Part shown: positions 38,784 through 47,051 of the stretch, piece after piece
Position numbering within the stretch: position 1 is the first letter of the stretch
Layout: every line of letters begins with the position of its first letter
Source: an uncultured Faecalibacterium sp.
GTDB taxonomy: Bacteria > Bacillota > Clostridia > Oscillospirales > Ruminococcaceae
Direction of reading: 5' to 3'
DNA: 48,295 nt
NCBI GenBank assembly: GCA_934501115.1
Contig: CAKSTO010000010.1
Coordinates: 1 to 48,295 of the forward strand
Translations under genes and position numbers: made by a program
Notes under the pieces: generated by a model
What the model was told of the DNA's origin: nothing
Seen by the model: only the letters and a program-made list of their open reading frames with translations
Databases searched by the model: none

Positions 38784-40289
38784 TTATGCCTTCTGAGAAG
38801 CGGTGTGCTTCTTGGTGGCATGGATGAAGAGCGCCAGCATTGCAATTGCAAAGACGATGCCGATGGGGTATGCAACGGCGGTGTTGTAAGCGACCAGCTT
38901 GCCGTCTGCATACGTATTGATCATCTTGCCCAGGCACTCAGGTGCCAGCACGAAGTAGGTGCAGGACACAGCGCTCATGAAGGTAGCGGGCACAGCGGTG
39001 ATCCAGTAGTTCTTCTTCTCCTTGAACAGGTACATGGATGCAGCCCACAGAACGATCATGGCCAGCGTCTGGTTGGTCCAGCTGAAGTAGCGCCAGATCA
39101 CAGTGTAGTTGATGAAGCCCAGTGCGTTGCCGATGCCCAGGAAAGCACCAACGCCCAGAACGGGGACACAGAGCTTCAGGCGGTTTGCGTAGCTGTCCTG
39201 ATCGATCTTGAGCCAGTCGGCCAGAGTCAGACGAGCGGAACGGAACGCGGTATCGCCGGAGGTGATGGGGCAGATGACAACGCCGATCATTGCCAGAGCA
39301 ATGCCAACGCCGCCCATGGTCTTTGCACACACGTCGTAGATGGCAGCAGACTGACCAGCAGCCAGAGCCTCGGCCAGACCAGCCATCTTGCCGTCGGTGA
39401 TGGTGTACAGTGCGCAGCCGGCAGCGGCCCAGATCAGAGCGATGACGCCCTCGCAGACCATTGCGCCGTAGAACACGAAGTGGCCCTGCTTCTCACTCTT
39501 CATGCAGCGAGCCATCAGAGGCGACTGGGTGGAGTGGAAACCGGAGATAGCGCCGCAGGCAACGGTGATGAACATGAAGCTCCAGATGGGAGTGCCCGAC
39601 GGATGCATGTTGCTGAAGTTTGCCCAGATCTCGGGGATGGTGTAGGCGGGGTTGGTAAAGATGCCGAAGATAACGCCCACAGCCATGATGATCAGGCAGA
39701 TGCCGAACACGGGGTAGATCTTACCGATGATGGCATCAATGGAGATAAAGGTTGCGATGAAGTAGTACACCAGAATGATGATCAGCCAGAACAGGGTGGT
39801 GGTCAGCATACCGGACATACCGCCGTTCTTGCACAGGGTAACGATCAGGCCGGCAGGGCCCACTGCGAACACGGTACCGACCATGATCAGCAGCACGACC
39901 GAGAACACACGCATGATGTTCTGCATGACAGGTCCGAGGTATCTGCCGGTGACCTCAGCGATGGATGCGCCATCGTTGCGCTCGCTCATCATACCGGAGA
40001 AGTAGTCATGCACACCACCTGCAAAGATGGTGCCGAAGGTGATCCACAGGAACACCACGGGACCCCACAGAGCACCCTGCAGTGCACCAAAGATGGGGCC
40101 CAGACCTGCAATGTTCAGCAGCTGGACGAGGAACAGCTTCCACTGGGGCATCACAACGTAGTCAACGCCGTCGTTGATGCGCACAGCAGGAGTTTCGCGG
40201 TCGTCCGGTCCGAACGTGTTGTCAACGATCTTGCCATAGACAAAGTAGCCGATGATCAAGAGCGCCAGACAGAGTAAGAAACTAATCAT
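38784..40289 (-). CDS. cstA: CstA-family transporter (carbon starvation protein)
   Basis: 501 aa, about 14 hydrophobic helices. The N-terminus (GYFVYGKIVDNTFGPDDRETPA, RINDGVDYVVMPQWKLFLVQLLNIAGLGPIFGALQG) and GGVHDYFSGMMSERNDGASIAEV are hallmarks of CstA. The family takes up peptides or pyruvate during nutrient limitation; gut Firmicutes versions of about 500 aa are shorter than E. coli CstA (701 aa). ATG 40289 follows AAAGGAGG. Codon use is strongly biased, suggesting high expression. A second, truncated copy lies 430 bp upstream on the same strand. Confidence 0.93.
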   Translation of the reverse strand: MISFLLCLALLIIGYFVYGKIVDNTFGPDDRETPAVRINDGVDYVVMPQWKLFLVQLLNIAGLGPIFGALQGALWGPVVFLWITFGTIFAGGVHDYFSGMMSERNDGASIAEVTGRYLGPVMQNIMRVFSVVLLIMVGTVFAVGPAGLIVTLCKNGGMSGMLTTTLFWLIIILVYYFIATFISIDAIIGKIYPVFGICLIIMAVGVIFGIFTNPAYTIPEIWANFSNMHPSGTPIWSFMFITVACGAISGFHSTQSPLMARCMKSEKQGHFVFYGAMVCEGVIALIWAAAGCALYTITDGKMAGLAEALAAGQSAAIYDVCAKTMGGVGIALAMIGVVICPITSGDTAFRSARLTLADWLKIDQDSYANRLKLCVPVLGVGAFLGIGNALGFINYTVIWRYFSWTNQTLAMIVLWAASMYLFKEKKNYWITAVPATFMSAVSCTYFVLAPECLGKMINTYADGKLVAYNTAVAYPIGIVFAIAMLALFIHATKKHTASQKA

Positions 40290-40714
40290 ACCAGAAACCT
40301 CCTTTTTGATTCAAACCACAGCCAGCATGTTGCGTGCCCAGCTGCGGCTCTGACCAATCTCTGGCTTCATGTTAACACTTTTTTCATAAAAAGGTTAATA
40401 TTTTTCTGGTATGGTTCCCATATCAAAAAGTATATGGCAAGATGCTCCCACGGAATACCAACGAAGAATTTTTATCGAATTTACGGCAATTTTTCTTAAT
40501 TCCACGGCAAAGACCTTTTCCGGGAACGGTCAAAGCTGCTCCTGCCAAACTTTTGAGCCTGTTTTTGTGCAACCTGCTCAAACGTTTTCGATTTTCTCCG
40601 CAAATCGTGATTTCTCTGCCGGAAATACGAAAAAATACAGGGCACCCTCCGCCAAGCAGTTTCGGCGGAGGGTGCCCTGTTCTGGAGATTATTGTATATG
40701 TGTTTGTATATGTC
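40290..40714. other. Intergenic region between cstA and its remnant
   Basis: Contains the probable cstA promoter region: AT-rich TTAACC...TTAACA on the minus strand near 40373-40401, without a good -10 box. A GCCATATAC / ATATGGG partial inverted repeat lies near 40413-40440. No gene is seen between 40440 and 40637. Confidence 0.5.
40638..40679 (-). terminator. Terminator after the cstA remnant
   Basis: CAGGGCACCCTCCGCC pairs with GGCGGAGGGTGCCCTG (16 bp, 10-nt loop), followed on the minus strand by TATTTTTTCG. Confidence 0.85.
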
Positions 40715-40930
40715 TTAGGCCTTCTGAGACGCCTTCTTCGTTGCGTGGAGGAAGATGGCCAGCATTGCAATGGCAAAGATGACGCCGATGGGGTATGCCA
40801 CTGCGGTGTTGTAAATGGTGGCGCCCTCTGCGGTCTTGCTGTTCAGCAGGCCGCCCAGGCATTCGGGAGCCAGAATGAAGTAGGTGGAAGAGACCGCGCT
40901 CATGAAGGTGGCGGGCACAGCGGTGATCCA
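40715..40930 (-). pseudogene. cstA remnant (C-terminal fragment only)
   Basis: The last 71 residues, WITAVPATFMSAVS to the C-terminal ATKKASQKA, match the end of the intact CstA (WITAVPATFMSAVSCTYFVL... ATKKHTASQKA) almost residue for residue. Similarity stops abruptly at 40930; the preceding frame (MPIERIKNHANHQLKIFAD) is unrelated. The middle (GGLLNSKTAEGATIYNTA) has diverged. A terminator still follows at 40638. This is the end of a former second cstA whose first 430 codons have been deleted, probably in the event that placed the LysR gene next to it. Confidence 0.88.
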
Positions 40931-41093
40931 GTCTGCAAAGATTTTTAACTGATGATTCGCATGATTTTTGATGCGTTCTATCGGCAAAAAAGCGGAGAGG
41001 GCGTGTCGTGCGTCCTCTCCGCCGGTGTAGCTTCTTTTCCGGGATCAAAGATCCTTAAATGCTGTTTTTGCCAGTTCTTAGCCCGTTCGGCTC

Positions 41094-42011
41094 TCATTTT
41101 ACAGTCAGGGAGGCCTGCTGGTGCAGCAGCTGCACAAAGGTTTGCTCCTCCGGGCGCAGGGTTCCCCTGTCCGGATAGACCAGAACATCCTTCATGCGCT
41201 GGCGCTGGGCAGGACACTTCCTGAGCACCAGATGATACTGCTCCAGCGCCCGCCGGGGCATGGGCGACGCCCACATATAGGCATTGGGCAGGTTCTGCAG
41301 GATGGAGAACTGGCTGCACCGCTCGTACACATGGATGCGGCGGTTCGGGTTCGTATGCCAGCGCAGGCCGCTGTCCTCGCCGCCGGGCAGCTGGAAATCA
41401 CCGTGCAGGACTTCCATATAGCTGTTCAGCTGGGTGATGTCGGTCACCTCGCACTTTGCCAGCGGGCCTTCGCGGTTGGTCAGCAGCCGGTATTCAAATT
41501 CCATCACTGGCTCCCGGTGCAGGCTGTGACGGTCGCAGTAGCGGCGGTAATAGTCCTCGTCCTCCTCCGCGTAGCGCAGCAGGGCCAGATGATAGCCCCG
41601 CCGCAGCACATGGTCCAGCGCCTCCATGGAGCCGGATTCCCGGATATGCACCCGCAGCTGCTGGCTGTCTGCCATCTGCTGCAAAAAATCCACCGTCGCG
41701 TAGGAAGCATAGGTGGCATGGGGCAGCACCACCCGCAGCTCCGCACAGCTGCCCTGCCGGCTGCGGGCGTCCAGATCCAGCCGGTCCACCTCGTCCAGCA
41801 CCCGCTCTGCCTGCCGGATGAAATGCCTGCCCTGCTCGGTAGGGATCATTCCGGTGGAAGAACGCTCAAAAATACGGATGCCGTATTCCTCCTCCAGATT
41901 CTTCAGCGCCTTGCTCACATTGGGCTGGGCGGCATACAGCTGTTTTGCCGCAGCGGAGACGGAGCCCCACTTGCGGATGGCTACCAGATAACGCAGTTCC
42001 GTGATATTCAT
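41094..42011 (-). CDS. LysR-family transcriptional regulator
   Basis: 305 aa. The winged helix-turn-helix is at residues 2-60 (NITELRYLVAIRKWGSVSAAAKQLYAAQPNVSKALKNLEEEYGIRIFERS). A periplasmic-binding-type effector domain follows. ATG 42011 follows GGGGTGAG. The gene is divergent from the 42191-45065 operon with the shared 180-bp region between them, the classic LysR arrangement, so that operon is its likely target. The effector is unknown. Confidence 0.9.
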   Translation of the reverse strand: MNITELRYLVAIRKWGSVSAAAKQLYAAQPNVSKALKNLEEEYGIRIFERSSTGMIPTEQGRHFIRQAERVLDEVDRLDLDARSRQGSCAELRVVLPHATYASYATVDFLQQMADSQQLRVHIRESGSMEALDHVLRRGYHLALLRYAEEDEDYYRRYCDRHSLHREPVMEFEYRLLTNREGPLAKCEVTDITQLNSYMEVLHGDFQLPGGEDSGLRWHTNPNRRIHVYERCSQFSILQNLPNAYMWASPMPRRALEQYHLVLRKCPAQRQRMKDVLVYPDRGTLRPEEQTFVQLLHQQASLTVK

Positions 42012-42082
42012 GGTTCTCACCCCATTCCGAAAATTATTTTTATTTTATCAAGCCAGACGGCAGGCTGTCAAGCCGAATCCAG

Positions 42083-42111
42083 TTGACGCGCCCGGAGCGG
42101 CGCTTTATAAT
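42083..42111 (+). promoter_or_regulatory. Promoter of the panE operon
   Basis: TTGACG (42083-42088), 17 bp, TATAAT (42106-42111). A leader hairpin GATATG...GTCC/GGAC...CATATC-type at about 42118-42148 follows. Confidence 0.85.
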
Positions 42112-42190
42112 AAAAATGATATGTTTGTCCGTAGGACGACATCATATCTGCAAAGCAAATACATCATTTCAAAAAAGGGGTCTGGCTGCG

Positions 42191-42406
42191 ATGGAGACTA
42201 CATACCGCGTTTTGCGCATTGACGAACAGCTGTATGGCTGCGAGGAGCTGCCCGCCGGGCAGCCGGTGCGGTGTGATGTTTTGCTGGAAGATGCCGCCGG
42301 GGATCGCCGCACTCTGCCTTACCCGGACAAGGAGCTGACCCGGCTTGGCATCGACGAGGGCGGCACGGTCGTCCTGACCGCTGACGGAACGCTGAAAAAG
42401 GCGTAA
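42191..42406 (+). CDS. Small protein of unknown function heading the panE operon
   Basis: 71 aa, acidic, apparently all-beta: TYRVLRIDEQLYGCEELPAGQPVRCDVLLED, ending TVVLTADGTLKKA. There is no signal peptide or motif I know. ATG 42191 lies 10 bp after AAAAGGGG. It is followed by panE after 16 bp and is clearly in the same operon. Conservation in other genomes would be needed to confirm it. Confidence 0.7.
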   Translation: METTYRVLRIDEQLYGCEELPAGQPVRCDVLLEDAAGDRRTLPYPDKELTRLGIDEGGTVVLTADGTLKKA

Positions 42407-42422
42407 AATACAGGAGGAACAC

Positions 42423-43325
42423 ATGAAAAAAATCAAAACCTCTGCCCTGATCGGTCTGGGCGCACTGGGCATCCTGTTCGGGCGCAAAATGCCCGGCGTG
42501 CAGGTCATCGCCGACGAGGACCGCATTGCCCGCTATGCTGCCGAGCCGGTGGTCTGTAACGGCGAGGAATGCAAGTTCTCTTACGTCACCCCCGCCGAGG
42601 GCAGGCCGGTAGACCTGCTGCTGGTGGCCGTCAAGGCCACGGTGCTGGAGCAGGCCATTGCCGACATGAAAAACTTTGTGGGTGAGGACACCGTCATTCT
42701 CAGCGTGCTGAACGGCATCACCAGCGAGGAGCACATTGACGCAGCTTATCCAGGCCATACCCTGTGGAGCGTCGCCATCGGCATGGATGCCACTCGCACC
42801 GGACGCAGCCTTGTGTTCAATCAGGAGGGTAAGATCCAGTTCGGGGAGCGCAGCGGCGAAATGACCGGCCGCGTGCAGGCCGTGGCCGACTATCTGGACG
42901 CGTGCGGCATCGCCAATGAGCCCTGCGGAGATATCCTTTACAAGCAGTGGAACAAGCTGATGGTCAACGATGGCTTGAATCAGGCTGCTGCAGCGTTCGA
43001 CCTGCCCTATGGCGGCCTGTGCCAGCCCGGCGAAGCGCAGGACAGGATGCGCGCGGCCATGCAGGAGGTCATCCGGCTGGCAAACCTTGAGGGCGTGCCC
43101 CTGCCGCCGGACAACGATGTGAAGTTCATCGACGCCATGATGCCCACCTTCAACCCCGAAGGGATGCCCAGTATGCGGCAGGATGTGCTGGCAAAGCGCC
43201 CCACCGAGGTGGAGGAGTTTGCCGGTGTGGTGCGCCAGCGGGCGAAGAAATACGGGCTGCCCACCCCTGCCAACGACTTTTTCTATACCCGCATCCGCGA
43301 GATCGAAGCCGGGTATCGGAAGTAA
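42423..43325 (+). CDS. panE: 2-dehydropantoate 2-reductase (ketopantoate reductase)
   Basis: 300 aa, ApbA/PanE family, NADPH-dependent reduction of ketopantoate to pantoate. Rossmann start ALIGLGALGILFG (GxGxxG), then LLLVAVKATVLEQAI (the K of the family motif VKA) and LNGITSEEHID. In the C-terminal domain the catalytic Lys is in YKQWNKLMVNDGLNQ. ATG 42423 follows AGGAGGA. No panB or panC is nearby, so it may instead act on another 2-oxoacid. The operon and the divergent LysR suggest a catabolic or redox role. Confidence 0.88.
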   Translation: MKKIKTSALIGLGALGILFGRKMPGVQVIADEDRIARYAAEPVVCNGEECKFSYVTPAEGRPVDLLLVAVKATVLEQAIADMKNFVGEDTVILSVLNGITSEEHIDAAYPGHTLWSVAIGMDATRTGRSLVFNQEGKIQFGERSGEMTGRVQAVADYLDACGIANEPCGDILYKQWNKLMVNDGLNQAAAAFDLPYGGLCQPGEAQDRMRAAMQEVIRLANLEGVPLPPDNDVKFIDAMMPTFNPEGMPSMRQDVLAKRPTEVEEFAGVVRQRAKKYGLPTPANDFFYTRIREIEAGYRK

Positions 43326-43413
43326 ACCGTTTTCTGCTGCTTTCCCTGCTTTCTGCCGGGAGGCGCTCTCCCCGGGAGAAAAACACTTACAATGATCCGC
43401 AAAAGAGGTTTTT

Positions 43414-43956
43414 ATGCACAAACTCTATTTTACCCGTCACGGCGAGACCGTGTGGAACGTTGAGAACAAGATCTGCGGGATGACCGACAGCCCGCTGACC
43501 GAGAAGGGGCGTCAGCAGGCACGGGAGCTGGGCGAAGCCGTCAAGGCCAGCGGCGTGCACATCGACGAGATCCTTTACTCTCCGCTGTCCCGTGCTGCCG
43601 ATACGGCAAAGGCCATTGCGGACGCCACAGGTCTGCCCGCCCGGTGCGAGCCGCGCCTGCGGGAGCAGTGCTTCGGCAAGTACGAGGGCACGCCCCGCAA
43701 CGGCGCAAAATTTCACCTCTCCAAGACTTATTTTGCTGACCGCTACGACGGCGGCGAGAGTATGCTGCAGCTGGCGCAGCGCATCTACAACCTGCTGGAC
43801 GAGCTGAAAGCCGACACGGGCAGGACCTATCTGCTTGTGGCTCACAACGGCATCGCCCGGGTGGTGGAGTCCTACTTTCACGACATGACCAACGAGGAAT
43901 ACGCCGCTGCAGGCATCAAAAACTGCGAGTTGGTGGAATACGATTTTGAGGGATGA
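43414..43956 (+). CDS. Histidine phosphatase family protein (phosphoglycerate mutase-like)
   Basis: 180 aa, branch 1 of the histidine phosphatase superfamily. The catalytic RHGET motif is TRHGETVWN (residues 7-15), with the second Arg in SPLSRAADTAKAI, and the second His in LVAHNGIARVV. Members dephosphorylate sugar phosphates or alpha-ribazole phosphate. ATG 43414 follows AAAAGAGG. It lies 88 bp after panE; the stop overlaps an ATG that opens the frame of the next gene. Confidence 0.9.
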   Translation: MHKLYFTRHGETVWNVENKICGMTDSPLTEKGRQQARELGEAVKASGVHIDEILYSPLSRAADTAKAIADATGLPARCEPRLREQCFGKYEGTPRNGAKFHLSKTYFADRYDGGESMLQLAQRIYNLLDELKADTGRTYLLVAHNGIARVVESYFHDMTNEEYAAAGIKNCELVEYDFEG

Positions 43957-44039
43957 CGAAACGGCGGGCTCTGCGCGTGCGGACATCCTGCATGGATTAT
44001 CATAGGACGAAGAACGATCCACGGATGGAGGAAACAGTT

Positions 44040-45065
44040 ATGGATATGGTCACCCTTGGCAGCACGGGCATCACGGTGAACAAAAATGGTTTCGGCGCAC
44101 TGCCCATCCAGCGCATTTCGCAGGAGGACGCGGTCAGTCTGGCACGCAAAGCCTACAGAGCGGGCATCCGCTTTTTTGATACCGCCCGCGCCTACACCGA
44201 CAGCGAGGTCAAGCTGGGTGAGGCCTTTGACGGCATCCGCAGCGAGGTGTACATTGCCACCAAGACGGCAGCACAGACGGCAGAGGATTTCTGGAAGGAT
44301 CTGCACAGGTCGCTTTCCAACCTGCGCACCGATTATATCGACATCTATCAGTTCCATAACCCGGCTTTCTGCCCAAAACCCGGTGACGGCTCTGGCCTTT
44401 ACGAGGCCATGCAGGAGGCCAAAGACAAGGGGATGATCCGGCATATCGGCATTACCAACCACCGCCTGAAGGTCGCCCATGAGGCCATCGACAGCGGTTT
44501 GTACGAGACGCTGCAGTTCCCCTTCAGCTATATCTCTGGCGAGCAGGAGCGGGAGCTGGTCAGCAAGTGCGGAGCGGCTAACATTGGATTCATCGCCATG
44601 AAGGGGCTTTCCGGCGGGCTTATCACGAACAGCGCTGCAGCATACGCCTTTGAGGCGCAGTACGAAGGGGTGCTGCCCATCTGGGGCGTGCAGCGGGAAA
44701 AAGAGCTGGACGAGTTTCTCTCCTATATCAACGATCCGCCCCGTATGACAGAGGAGATCCGCGCTGTCATCGAGCATGACCGTGCCGAGCTGTGCGGGGA
44801 GTTCTGCCGGGGCTGCGGCTACTGTATGCCGTGCCCGGCCGGCATCGAGATCAACAACTGTGCCCGCATGAGCCTGCTGCTGCGGCGTTCGCCCTCGGCA
44901 GAACACCTGAGCCCTGCCGGTCAGGCCAAAATGAAAAAGATCGAGGGCTGCCTGCACTGCAACCAGTGCAAGGCCAGATGCCCCTATGGGCTGGATACAC
45001 CTGCTCTGCTTGCCCGCAACTATGAGGACTATAAACGGGTGCTTGCGGGTGAAGTAAAAGTATGA
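44040..45065 (+). CDS. Aldo/keto reductase with C-terminal [4Fe-4S] domain
   Basis: 341 aa. TIM-barrel AKR domain (about 1-260) with FFDTARAYTDSE (catalytic Asp and Tyr), ATKTA (Lys) and DIYQFHN (His). The C-terminal part carries two cysteine clusters, CRGCGYCMPCPAGIEI and CLHCNQCKARCPYG, so two [4Fe-4S] clusters are likely. Clostridial proteins of this layout are annotated as Fe-S oxidoreductases; their substrates are unknown. ATG 44040 is supported by GGAGG at 44027-44031; an earlier ATG at 43953 overlaps the preceding stop. Last gene of the LysR-flanked operon. Confidence 0.9.
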   Translation: MDMVTLGSTGITVNKNGFGALPIQRISQEDAVSLARKAYRAGIRFFDTARAYTDSEVKLGEAFDGIRSEVYIATKTAAQTAEDFWKDLHRSLSNLRTDYIDIYQFHNPAFCPKPGDGSGLYEAMQEAKDKGMIRHIGITNHRLKVAHEAIDSGLYETLQFPFSYISGEQERELVSKCGAANIGFIAMKGLSGGLITNSAAAYAFEAQYEGVLPIWGVQREKELDEFLSYINDPPRMTEEIRAVIEHDRAELCGEFCRGCGYCMPCPAGIEINNCARMSLLLRRSPSAEHLSPAGQAKMKKIEGCLHCNQCKARCPYGLDTPALLARNYEDYKRVLAGEVKV

Positions 45066-45093
45066 TGCGAAACCTAAAGCTGTATTTTTGGAA

Positions 45094-45235
45094 ATAGATG
45101 CAGTTTTTATGACGACACGATCCGTGAAAAGTGAGCGCCAGAAAATCCGCAGATTTTCTGGCGCTCTTTCTCATAAAATAATATTTCCGCTGAATATGCC
45201 CAGAGCAAAGCGGAGGGCATTCAAAAACGTCAGGC
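45094..45235 (+). repeat. CCGCAG-loop hairpin + pseudoknot element, copy 7
   Basis: Stem GAGCGCCAGAAAAT (45133-45146), loop CCGCAG (45147-45152), arm 45153-45166; pseudoknot CCGCT 45187-45191 with AGCGG 45109-type arm at 45209-45213, and ATGCCC 45196-45201 with GGGCAT 45215-45220. Flank TCCGTGAAAA. Lies between convergent genes, 5 bp before the MATE 3 stop codon. Confidence 0.85.
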
Positions 45236-46591
45236 CGCTTTGGCCTTTTCAAAAATTTTCATCGATTCTTTGTAGCAGTGGGCGAAATAAATGATTTCAG
45301 CCAGAGCGGTCAATGCCCAGCTGCAGGGGTACAGCGCATACAGAGACGGGATGGTGTGGAAACGGGCAAAGATCGTGTACACCCAGATCACCCGGAACAC
45401 ACAGGAGCCCATGATCACAATGATGGTGGGCACCACCGTTTTGCCCAGCCCGCGGGAAGCCGCAATGGTGCAGTCCATGAAGGCAGAGATGCAGTAGGCA
45501 AAGCCCATCACGCCCACACGCTTCATACCGGCGTCGATGACGGCGCTCTCGGTGGTGAACAGTGCAAGGAAGGTGCGCCCGAAGAAGAAAAGGCTCCCGC
45601 CCAGAAGCAGCCCGACTCCGAAGGAGTAGGCCAGACTGATGAAGTAGCTTTTCTTCACGCGGTCGGGCTTGCCCGCACCGTAGTTCTGACTCATGAAGCT
45701 GGCGCAGGCCATATAGAATGCGGCCATGCAGTCGTAGATCATGGCATCGGCATTGGCGGCAGCGCTGTTGCCCTTGACCATAAGAGAGTCGAAGGAGTTG
45801 ACGCCCGTCTGGATAAACAGGTTGGCAATGGCAAAAATAGCGTTCTGGAAGCCGGCAGGAACGCCAAGTTCCAGAATGCTTTTTGTGGTAGCGGCATCCA
45901 GATGCAGTTTTTGGGGGTCCAGCGCATAGCAGTCCGGCACTCTGGTCAGCGCCCGCAGGATTAGCCCGGCGGAAACGCATTGAGAAATGGCACTGGCCAG
46001 CGCGACGCCCACCACGCTCAGCCGGCACACGATGACAAAAAACAGGTTCAGAGCGATGTTCAATGCGCCTGCAATGGACAGGTACAGCAGCGGCTTTTTG
46101 GTGTCGCCGATGGCACCGAACACCGCGTTGCCAAAGTTGTACAGTGCGAGTGCCGGCATGCCGAGAAAGTATACCCGCAGATACAGGATGGCACCGGGCA
46201 GGAGATCGGCCTTTGTGTTCAGCAGCCGCAGCATGAAGGGGGAACCCAGCAGGCCGACGAACAGAAGCACCACACCGGCGATCAGGCTGACGATGGCGGC
46301 CGAGTGGACGGTTTTTTCCACGTCATGCGCGTGCTGTGCACCATAGAAGCGGGCGACCAGCACATTGATGCCGTTGCTCAGGCCGATCAGAAAACCGGTG
46401 AACAGGCTGACGAGAATGCTTGTGGAGCCCACGGCACCCAGCGCTGTGGAGCCGGCAAAGCGCCCGACCACGGCCACGTCCGACATATTGAACAGCACCT
46501 GCAGCAGGTTGGAAAGTGCCAGCGGCAGACTGACCAGAAAGATCTGTTTTGCCAGAGGGCCTTCCGTCAGTGTCTTGGTAGTTGATTTCAT
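45230..46591 (-). CDS. MATE-family efflux transporter (3)
   Basis: 453 aa, twelve hydrophobic helices. N-terminal region FLVSLPLALSNLLQVLFNMSDVAVVGRFAG is typical for the DinF/MepA/NorM-like branch of Firmicutes. ATG 46591 is preceded by AAGGA; the frame is open further upstream but without ribosome binding site. It is unrelated in sequence to the two other MATE proteins here except at family level. Single-gene unit; its terminator may be the CCGCAG element hairpin read on the minus strand. Confidence 0.92.
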   Translation of the reverse strand: MKSTTKTLTEGPLAKQIFLVSLPLALSNLLQVLFNMSDVAVVGRFAGSTALGAVGSTSILVSLFTGFLIGLSNGINVLVARFYGAQHAHDVEKTVHSAAIVSLIAGVVLLFVGLLGSPFMLRLLNTKADLLPGAILYLRVYFLGMPALALYNFGNAVFGAIGDTKKPLLYLSIAGALNIALNLFFVIVCRLSVVGVALASAISQCVSAGLILRALTRVPDCYALDPQKLHLDAATTKSILELGVPAGFQNAIFAIANLFIQTGVNSFDSLMVKGNSAAANADAMIYDCMAAFYMACASFMSQNYGAGKPDRVKKSYFISLAYSFGVGLLLGGSLFFFGRTFLALFTTESAVIDAGMKRVGVMGFAYCISAFMDCTIAASRGLGKTVVPTIIVIMGSCVFRVIWVYTIFARFHTIPSLYALYPCSWALTALAEIIYFAHCYKESMKIFEKAKAA

Positions 46592-46794
46592 GTTCTCTTT
46601 TTCCTTGCTCCTAAACCAGACCGTACCCGCGCACACCGGGGCACATCTCTATTATATGGGCCGCCGCATCTTTTGCAAGATGATACTTGAAATAATAAAT
46701 GGCGGGTCTGGATCCTCCCGGGAGCATAAGAAAAACCAGTGCACAAATATGTAGCCTCTTGTTAGACGTTCCTACAGGTTGGAGACCGCGCACT
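46592..46794. other. Intergenic region upstream of MATE gene 3
   Basis: No gene supported. It should contain the MATE 3 promoter on the minus strand, but no convincing -35/-10 pair was found. Confidence 0.5.
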
Positions 46795-46866
46795 AGCCAA
46801 CAGCCCACTGGGCTGTTGGCTGCCCTGCTGGCGCAGGGCCGTGCTGTTCGAATCCTCTCCGGCGCA
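46795..46866 (+). repeat. tRNA 3'-half mimic element beside tRNA-Arg
   Basis: Hairpin GCCAACAGCCC/GGGCTGTTGGC, hairpin GCCCTG/CAGGGC (loop CTGGCG), then GTTCGAATCCTC-TCCGGCGCA, which resembles a tRNA T-arm plus acceptor 3' strand. The same order with other stems is seen beside tRNA-Glu (5923-6010, opposite strand). The tRNA-like end is similar but not identical to the adjacent tRNA-Arg 3' end. Confidence 0.7.
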
Positions 46867-46868
46867 CA

Positions 46869-46907
46869 AAAGAACCCCCGACACACTTTTGTGTGTCGGG
46901 GGGTTCT
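46869..46907 (-). terminator. Terminator after tRNA-Arg
   Basis: AAGAACCCCC-GACACAC pairs with GTGTGTC-GGGGGTTCTT around CTTTT, and TTCTTTT follows on the minus strand. Confidence 0.85.
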
Positions 46908-46984
46908 TGGTGCGACCGGGAGGATTCGAACCTCTGGCCTTCCGGGTCGGAGCCGAACGCTCTATCCAGCTGAGCTACGATCGC
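46908..46984 (-). tRNA. tRNA-Arg (CCG), CCA encoded
   Basis: Acceptor GCGATCG/CGGTCGC (one G-U), D-arm GCTC/GAGC, anticodon stem TTCGG/CCGGA with loop CTCCGAC (anticodon CCG), T-loop TTCGAAT, discriminator A and encoded CCA (TGG at 46908-46910 on +). Confidence 0.93.
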
Positions 46985-47051
46985 AAATTGCACTGAACGG
47001 TCAGTACAACACAGTATAACACATGTAACTGTAAAATGCAAACGAAAATCG

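Noticed and set aside
40423..40948. Short plus-strand and minus-strand open frames around 40.4-40.9 kb
   Set aside because: They overlap the cstA remnant or its terminator and show no protein features or ribosome binding sites.
2022..45220. CRISPR interpretation of the fixed-loop, changing-stem elements
   Set aside because: The variable parts are palindromic and the copies are dispersed, not arrayed; there are no cas genes in the window.
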